64,000 nt of DNA from Streptomyces sp. DH-12 (lineage in GTDB: Bacteria; Actinomycetota; Actinomycetes; Streptomycetales; Streptomycetaceae), in the NCBI RefSeq assembly GCF_002899455.1, contig NZ_PPFB01000001.1, forward strand, positions 2,510,501 through 2,574,500, given 5' to 3'. The position numbers and the translations under genes are program-made. Below, piece by piece: positions 13,401 to 22,400 of the stretch (position 1 is the first letter of the stretch; each line of letters starts with the position of its first letter). Under the pieces are notes generated by a model that ran no database searches, had not been told where the DNA came from, and worked only from the letters and a program-made list of their open reading frames with translations.

Positions 13401-16400
13401 ACGGGGTTCTCCGTCTGAGTGCCGTTCGGGGTTGTTTCCCGGGGCGGGGTGTTCTCGGGCTCGGTGGTGGGGCGGGGCGGTCTGAGGAAGGGGCCCAGGA
13501 CGGGGTCGTCCTCCAGCCCGTCCGCCAGTCGGCCCGTAGCCTTGTTCACCGGCAGCATGCCGTAGAAGCCCGCCGGCACCTTGATCCGCACCGTGCCGAA
13601 CGGTCCGCGGACGACGGCGGTGACCCCGAAGCGGTAGAGCCGGTAGGGCCGCTTGCCCTCCTTGTTGCGTTCGTCCGTGTCGCCCAGCGCGCCGCTGCGG
13701 CTCTCGCTGTCCATCCACGCTTTGAGCTCGAACGGCATGCGCTCGAACATCCTGTCCTCGTCCGCATGACCGCCGCCCTCGGGACCGAGCGAGAAGCTCC
13801 AGCCGCTGCCCTCCTCGTGCTCGTGCTCGGGCTCCTCGTCGGACTGCTTGTACCCGCGCTGTTTGACCAAGGTGCCCTCGGCAGGGCCCAGGATGTCGGC
13901 GCTGTCCAGTTCCAGACCCACCAGGGCGTGGCGGTCCCCCATCGGCAGCTCGTACTTGTGCTCCAGCAGCTCCTTGATGCGCGGCCGCATCATGTTGCTG
14001 CTGGCGTAATGGGTGTAGAGCACACCGGCGACCCTGGTGACCGGGTCCAGGCCCCCGATCGTCGGCGGTTTGCCGATCCGGGTCTGCGGAGGCGTCCGGT
14101 GCCGTACGGCGGTCAGCTTGGCCCAGCGCTCGATGGGCACGGCTGCGGGCACCGTCCAGGGATGGAGGTCCTCCAGGAACGTTCCCCATGCCTCTGCCGA
14201 ACTCAACGGAACCCTGGGCTGCGCCGCGTCCGTGGCATCCGTGGCCTGAGGCTGCGTCGTGTCCGTGGCCTGAGGCTGCGTCGTGTCCGTGTCGGACTCC
14301 GGCTGCTCCCAGATGACCTCGGTCTCGCGTGGTGCGGCGAGATCGAGGGGCCACTGGGGCTGCTGGTCGGTCTCGTGGGTGAGGTGACGCGGTACGAGCA
14401 GCCGCACGGACCCGTTCACCAGTTGCCCGGGGCCGTCACCGGGATCACGCCAGACGAAGACGCGTTTGCCGCGCTCCGGGTCCGCGCCGTCCTTGAAGAC
14501 CCTCTCGTACTTGTTCACCCCGCGTGAGCGCATGGTGAACATCGCCGGGAGTTCCGTGGACATGCCCATCTCGATACGGAACGCGACGACGTCGTGATCG
14601 AACTCCTCCGAGGAGTCCTGGGCGTTGACACGGTAGATCTCGACCGTCTTGCTGGTCTCCTTGTCCACCGTCTTGGTCTCGTCGCTGTACTCGGCACCCA
14701 CCTCGATGCCCCCGTGCCCGTGCTCGTCTCCGGCACGGGCGCGCACATCGACACCACCGCTGAACGACAGACCCGACTCCTGCTCGTTCTCCTCGGCCGT
14801 CACCGCTTCACCGCGCAGGGTGAGCTTCGTCTTGTCCCGGTACTGCTGCCCCTTGGGCTTGTCGATGCGCACCACGGTGACGTTCACCCACAGGTAACGC
14901 GTGGTGCCCCACGGACCGGGCACCGGGAACCAGCGGAAGTGACCCTTGTTGGTCAGGGCGTGCCACTCCGTCTGCAGGGCATCCGAGGAGAACGACTTCT
15001 TCAGGGACCTCTGGAGGAGGTTGGGGCGCGGGGCCGTGCCCGGTGACTTCTCGGTGGGGATGATCCCCCTGGCACGCAGGCGGTCGTTGATGGCGTCCAG
15101 GACACCGTCGGCCCTCACGATCTCCGGGTGCGAGACACCCGGCACCAGACCGGTGTCCAGATACGTCCGAGACACCACCGGTGCCGGCGTCGACTCCGTC
15201 GCGGGTGCCGGTACTGGTTCCGTTTCGGATGCCGGTTCCGTTTCGGGTGCCGGCGTCGACTCCGTCGCGGGTACCGGAGCCGTCTTCGTCTCGGGTGCCG
15301 GAGCCGCTGCTGCGTCTCCCTGCTCCTCCTGCTGATTCGCCTTGTCCGCCGCCGCCTTCCCGACGTCCTTGATCAGCTGTTCGATCCCGTGGTCGAAACG
15401 CCCCCGGTACTTCCTCGACTGCTCCTCGCCCAGCTTCTCACTGTCGAATGTGTGCGCGAAGTCAATGAGCTTGACCTTCGTGGAGGCCGCCTGGCTCCCC
15501 TCCTCCGGCTCCAGGTCCACCGCGATCAGCACGCTCGCCGCGACGAAGGAGAGACCGGATTCGTCGGCGGCCCGCCTCACCTGCTCCAATTGCCTCGCCA
15601 ACGTCTCGTAGACGTCGGCTTCCTCCGAGAACTCCCGTACATTGCGCTCGGACCGTATGCCGTTGACCAGTCGCGAGTCTCCCAGGCCTGTGCCGCCGAC
15701 CGTGCGATATCCGCGGTGTGCCGATCCGGTCATCATGTCGGCGAACTTCAGCCTGCTCTTCTTCCTCCAGGCGGCCGACGCTCCCAGAGCGAGCAACAAC
15801 TCCTGCCTACTCGCTGTACTCTCACCCACCTTGATGTCGAGGAGCTTCGGCTTCCTCATCCCGCGGGTCAGGTTCTCGATGTAGACGTGGGTCGAATCGT
15901 CACCGCTCGTCCGGGGGTCCATCGCCTTCGCGGTCTCGGCCGAGTACGAGTTCGGGACGACTCCCTCCAGAGCGGGATGCCTGCCCGCACGCATCTCCCC
16001 GTAGAACTCTGCCTCCGCCTCGTTCGTGGGCTTCTCCAGGAAGAGTCCCTCGGCCCTCTTCTTGATCCCTCCGTGTCCCCCGGCCGCCTCCTCCGCCGGC
16101 TGCACGACCGCTCCGGACCTCGTTTCCCCAGTCTCGGGTGCCGGCGCCGGCTCCGGTCCCGTTTCGGGTGCCGGTGGGAGGAGGTCGGTCATGCGGCGCT
16201 CGGGGACGAGGAGGTCGAGGGCCTCCTGGGCGCTCAGGTACCGGGTCTCCTCGGTGAGTTTGTCATTGCGCCAGCGTATGTAGGTCAGTTCGAAGACCGG
16301 GGTGGAGCGGACCGTGTGCACGGGACCGCCGTAGGTGGCCCGGGTGATGTCGATGCGCCCGTCGGTGTTGCCGCTTCCCCGGCCCCAGCCCTTGGTGAGG

Positions 16401-19400
16401 GAGGCGTGGCCGACCACGTTGAGCCGCCCGCCGGGGCCGGTGGGATGGTCCTCGTGGCTGGCGTCGGAACCGAACCGCATCTGCGGGCCGACGGAGGCGG
16501 TCACCCCCAGCCCGTTGTCGACGTCTTCCTCGCCCGCGTGGTCCTGACTGCCCTTCGCGTACTGCTCGACCTCCACGTCCGGACTCGCCCCGAGGTCGTC
16601 CGGGTCATGGACGTGGATCTTCAGCCGCAGTGCCTGCTTGACGTTCCCGTCCTTCGGCAGCTCCGTCTCATAGCCCCCCTTTCGGACCGCTTCGCCGAAA
16701 TGCTCGGCGAGGAAACCCGGATGGGCCAGGTCCCGGATCTCCTGCGGCCAGCCCGCCGGATTATCCAGCCACGCCTGCCGCAGGGCCTTCTTCGCCGCCC
16801 CCGGGAACATCTTCTCCGCATACATCCGGGCGCCGAGCTGGGCCAGTTCCGGCATCAGGTGGAAGGCCGGGTAGACCCCCTGGGCACCACCGGAGAAGTC
16901 CAGCCTGGGACGCTTGTCATCCGGCGGCCCGGGCAGCTCCTTCACGCCCGTCGCCTGCAGCTGCCGCACCTTCTCCGCCGTCACGGGCTGCTTGGAGGCA
17001 TGCTCCTCCGGGACGACGACCCGCGCCACGAACGGAACGCGCCCACTGAGGTACCGGTGCTTGCCGGCGGGCCTGACCGTCCACTCCATGCCCATCAGAT
17101 AACGGTGCTCGTCGACCCACGAGCCGGTCTCCGTACGGCGGTAGGTCCCCGAACCACCGCTCAGCTTGTCGCCCTTCCCCTTGCCCCTGCGCCACACACC
17201 ACGTATCGCTCCGAACTGGAAACGGATGGGAGGTACGGTGAAACGCAGCCCCAGGAACGAGAGGTCGATCTCCGGGATGGCCAGCCGGGCACCACCACCG
17301 CCCGCCACACCGACCTTCCATCCCGTGCCGCGGCTGCCCCCTACCTTTCCCCCTTCCGCAGCCCGCGTGTTGACCTTCATGCGGTAGTCACCGGGGCGCG
17401 GGGATCCGTCCTCGGCGACCGGTTCGGCCATCGGGTTGGGACCGTCGATCCGGTTGCCCCACACCGCTTTGGCGGCCACCTCGTACTCGCGCCCGCCCAC
17501 CTCGATGGTGCGGTAGACGCCCAGCAACGCTCCGTTCAGATCGCCCTCGACCGCGGGACGGCCGTAGAAGGCCGCCAGGTCCCGGTCCGCGGCGGCCCAG
17601 TGGCTCTTCTGCGCCTTCTCCTCACCGACGTCCATGACGTGCAGCTGCTCGATGGCGTCCCGCAGATCCTGCTGCAAGGACTCCACGCCGGGCAGCGCGG
17701 TCGGCACACCGAATCCGAGACCCTTGCGGGCCGCCAACGACAGGGGCTCCCGCGGATGAGGCTTCAACAGGTCCTTCACCCGGCTCACCACCATGCGGAA
17801 CCGGAACGGCGGCAGCTTCGTGGGCAGCCTCCGGACCTTGCGCGGCTTCGACAGCGCGGGAACACGGTGCCGCGGCGCGTCCTCGCCCCCGGACTCCGGA
17901 CGCAGATCCGACGTCCAGCCCTTGCCCACGATCCGCTTCACGAAGTGAGCGGCTTCCCGCTTGGGAACGCTCACCTCACCCACCGTCGTCTCCCGCACCG
18001 GAGCGATCTTGTGCGTGCTCGACTCCAGGTTCAGCTCGATACGCAGCCCGGCCCGGTAACGGGACTGCTCCGCGAAATCGTTCAGAACCGTGTGACTGAG
18101 ACCGGACGTGTCCAGGGAGTGACCCACGTTCCGCTTCAGATCCAGGACCGCGCCGAACGCGGGCACCAGGCCCGTCAGCTCCGCACCCGCGGAGTCGTCG
18201 CCGTCCGCATGGGACCCGGGGGTCAGGTCGCCACCGGCACCGGCGTCACCACCGCCCATACCTGCACTGTTGTAACCGAAACCCAGACCACCGTCCGTGC
18301 CCCCCTTACGGTCAGCGGTGCTGCTGTCACCCACACCGATGTCGTCCCGGGTGCCGATCTTGCTGTCCCCCAGATACTGGAGACTGTCGATCTCCCGGCG
18401 GATCCTCAGATGCCCCCGGAACTTCTTCACCAGCGGCCCGGACACCTCGATCGTGTTCGACGAGTCACCGCTCGTCCACCACAGGTACCGGCTCCGGGCC
18501 GTCGTCTCCGTCAGGAAGCCCTGCGCCCGGTCCATCTTCGCCTGCACCAGGATCTTCCGCGCCACCGGAGCGGGCAGCCCCGCGGCCAGCATGTTGCGGT
18601 GCAGGGCCGCGATCGCCGGGGTGAGATTGACCGCCTGGAGCAGCTCCCTGGCCTGGGAAGGCCGCGCCGTACGGCCGGCGGGCGGCCGGGCCGCCTCCGG
18701 CGCCCGCTCGTCGGGGCGGTGCCCCTTCGTCCCCGTGTAGGCGGTCGGCACGTCGACGTGGAGCCGGTCGGGCACGGTGACCTGATGCTGCGGGGTGGGG
18801 GTCGCGTCCTCGCCGTTGACGTACACCTGCATCTTCAGGCCCGCGTCGAAACGGCTCAGGTCGTTGATGAAGGGCTTCCGCCCCGACAGCACCGTACGCA
18901 GCCAGCCCCGCGACTTGCTCTGCGAGGAACCTATCTTGAACTGCGGCAGCGCCAGCGCCGCCGCCGAGGCGAAAGCACTCGCCCCCAGGTTGAACAGGGT
19001 GAACAGTACCGAATCGACTCCCACACTCGACTCGTGACCGCTGCGCCCTCCCGTCGCGGTGGAACCGAAACCGACCGGATACTCCGAGACGTCCCCCTTG
19101 GGCGTCGGGATGCTGGACAGACCGTTCAGCACCGGACGCAGCCACACCAGACGGCCGTCGACGACCAGGGTCCGGCCGGCCGCCAGGATGTCGTCCCACT
19201 TCTTGGGGTCGGTCGTCAGCAGCAGGTCACGCACCGCGTCCTTGATCCCCGCGCGCAACGCCGTGTGCGGGCCGGGGCCCTGCAGGTCCAGGCGCGAACT
19301 GATCTGCTCCGCCCACTCGTCCGCCCGCTCCCGCGAGAAATCAACGTCCTTCGTCGACTTCGCGACGACGACCTGCCCCATCGCACCGTACGCGAAGTAC

Positions 19401-22400
19401 CAGGGCGACGGATCCAGGCCCCCACCGGCCTCGACATCCTCACCCTCGGGGGTCGTCAGCACGATCTGCGGAACCGAGGATCGCTCCGGCTCCGGCGGAA
19501 CGTCGGCCGGTTCCTGGAGGGAGGCGTCGAGCTGCGGAAGAGACGCGTCGAGCTGCGGGAGGGCACCGTCCAGGTCCGGCAACGGACCGTCCAGCCCCGC
19601 CACGTCAACACCGAGATCGGGCAACGGACCGTCCAGCCCCGCCACGTCAACACCGAGATCGGGCAACGGACCGTCGAGGCCGGACACCACGCCGTCCAGG
19701 CTCGGCAGTGGGGCGTCGAGCCCTCCGGCCGGTCCGGGATCGAGGAGGTCGGCGAGAGAGGAGGGTGCCTCGGACGCGACCTTCGTCTCGCCCCGGGCCG
19801 CGAACGTGACGCCTGCCGCTCCGTTCCCGCCGGTCTGCGTGCCAGTGCCCGGCGCGGCGAGGTCGCCGGGCCGGACGGTCGCCCAGTCGTCCGCCGCGGG
19901 ACGCCCCGGCACACTGGGCAGGAGGCCGAGGTAGCTCGGCTGTGACGCTTGGGCCCGGGCCAGTCCCACCTGGCTCCGTGAAGCCCAGACGGTACGCCCG
20001 GTCCCGGCGCTGACGACGGCCCGCGGATCGGCGTTCGGGGTGCCGGTGCCGACCGGTGCGCGGACTGCCGCCCACGGGACGGCCAGGACGACGTCCGTGG
20101 TGTCCTGCGGGCGTTCGCCCAACACCGGGTCGACTGCCAGCAGTTCAGCGACTTCCTCGTAGGGGACCCGGACGTCGATGCCGCCGGGCAGGCTCATGAG
20201 GAGGTGATCCGGACCGCCGTCGGCCCACACCAGGTAGGCCGGCGACTTGCCGGGTGCGCTCCACGGCGGTTTCTCCCACCCCACGTTCTGGTATCCGCCG
20301 CCCGGTGTGTCGGCGACCACGAGGACGGTATCGGTGGCCGTGGCCGGATCCGTGGGCGCGTCCGCGGTCCGTGGAATCGGGCGCCAGCGCCGTCCGGTCG
20401 GCGCCCCCGTGGGGTCGCGCAGCAGCGTCTCCGGTGCGAGGGCGCCCAGTGTCTGGAGGTGGAAGGCGCCCAGTTCGACCAGGTTGTCCACGTCGACACC
20501 GACGGCCGCCGCCTGCGCCACCAGGTACAGCAGGTCCGGCCGCCGGGAGGGATCCGGCCGGTCCAGGTGGAGCAGTCTGCCGGTGAGGGCGTCCGGGTCC
20601 GGCGTCCTGCTCTCCCATTCCAGGGCTTTCACCATCGCCCAGAACAGCCGGGCCCGCTCCGGATCCCCGATGCCCGTCACGCCCGGGTCCTGCCTGAGGA
20701 CGTGGGCGGCCACGCTGTCCAGCTCCGCAGCCGACAGACCACCCCACCACTGAGCGGCGGCGGTCACCCGCGGCAGGGCGACGAAGTCGGTGAGCACGGT
20801 GTCCGGTCGCAGGCGTACGGCATCGGCGGCCCGCAGCAGCAGGGACCGGTAGGCGTCGGGGCCGGGCTCGCCCGGCTGCTGCGCCCGGGCCGCCCGCTCG
20901 AACAGGTCCATGCTGAACGGGCCGTGGTCGCGCAGCGTCGGATCGGCCTCGCGCATGGTCTCCAGCGCGCCGGCCCCGGCGAGGAGATCACCGTACCGGC
21001 TGTCGTCCTCGATCTCCGCGCCGAACACCTGCCGCAGCGCGCGGACCAGTCGCAGCGCCGTTTCCCGGGTCGCGTCCGGGACCGGTTGCGCGGGATCGGT
21101 GTGCAGACCCGCCGCACGGGCGCGATCGTCGAGCATGTCACCGACGGGTTCCGGACGGTGCACCACCCACTTGCTGCGCCGCCCCCGCGAATCCGTGTCG
21201 ATGCCGTAGACGTACCTCTTGGCGCCCCGCGGCTGGATACGCACCACGCCGGTGGCGCCGTACACATGGCGCTTGGTCTCGTTGGAGACGTGCTGGCTCT
21301 CGCTCACGACCGCCAGCGGGTCGGGCACGAAGACGTCGTCGATGCCCCTGCGGGGACGGACCACACCCGGCGGAGTCGCGCTGAAGCACGGCACCATCAG
21401 GATGCCGTGGTCCTTGGGGAGCCGTGCCAGGCTCGGACGACGCTTGAGCATTCCGCCGGTCTCCCGGCCCCGGCCACGGTGGGACGGGTCCGACACGGTC
21501 GGCAGCATGGTCGAACCGGGCCGGCCATGCCCGCCGAAGACGTACACCGGCTTGCCCGCGAACAGCACGGGCTCGGCGTCCTTCGCCCACTTCTGCGTCG
21601 TCGGGTTGTAGTGCCACAGCTCCGTCGACTCCGTCGACTTCCGCAGGACGTGCAACAGTTCCGGAGCCTCGGAGTCCTCGAACACGGCCCGGCCGATCGG
21701 CCCCCGGGCGGTGACGATGGTGTGGGACAACTGCTCGCGCTCCCAGGCCGGGGCGTTCGCGGCTTCAGCCGGATCGAGCACCTGGCCGGGGGTGCTGCGG
21801 ATCCAGTCGGCGTGCGGCAGTCCGCCGCCGGACCACAGGGAGACGACGTGCGGCCCGGACGGGTCCTCCTTGGACGTCTCCACCCGGCCGTTGGCCGACC
21901 AGACGTCCCGGCCGACGCGGTCCGCGGCCCGGCGCGGCAGCTCCAGCCCCCGGGAGCCGGCGTCGGGAATGAGCAGCACCACGGGGACGTCCGTCGGCAG
22001 TCTGCTCAACGCCGAATCGAGCATGAGCAGTTCGACGAAGACATCGATCGGCACCGGACGCGGGGCACCGTCGTAGCCGCGTACGACGATCCGCTCGTGG
22101 TCGCCCTCCGCCATCACCACGTACGGATCCGGCTCACCGGGCCGGTGCCAGGGCGCGGCCTCCACGTCGTAACGGTCCAGAGTACCGTCGGCCCTGCGGG
22201 TCACCCTTCCGGTGCTGGTGATGTCCGGACCGGTGATGACGGTGCCGGTCCAGTTGCGCCCCCGGGTCCGGCCAGTCAGCGTACGGCTGCCGGCGAGGAC
22301 ACCCTGGAGCCGGAGGTGGAGAGCGGCGAGGGCGGCCAGGCTGCCCGCCGACTCCGCCGCCGGATCCGTCGCCACCCTGAACAGGTCGTCGCGATGCGCG

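Noticed and set aside
8228..14527. Open plus-strand frame of about 2,100 codons
   Set aside because: It lies opposite the giant gene, is dominated by Gly/Val/Arg/Gln/His from antisense GC bias, shows no domains, and the minus strand has clear catalytic motifs throughout.
15128..19945. Open plus-strand frame of about 1,600 codons
   Set aside because: Antisense shadow of the beta-rich scaffold and kinase region; low-complexity Arg/Leu/Gln/His composition and no family pattern.
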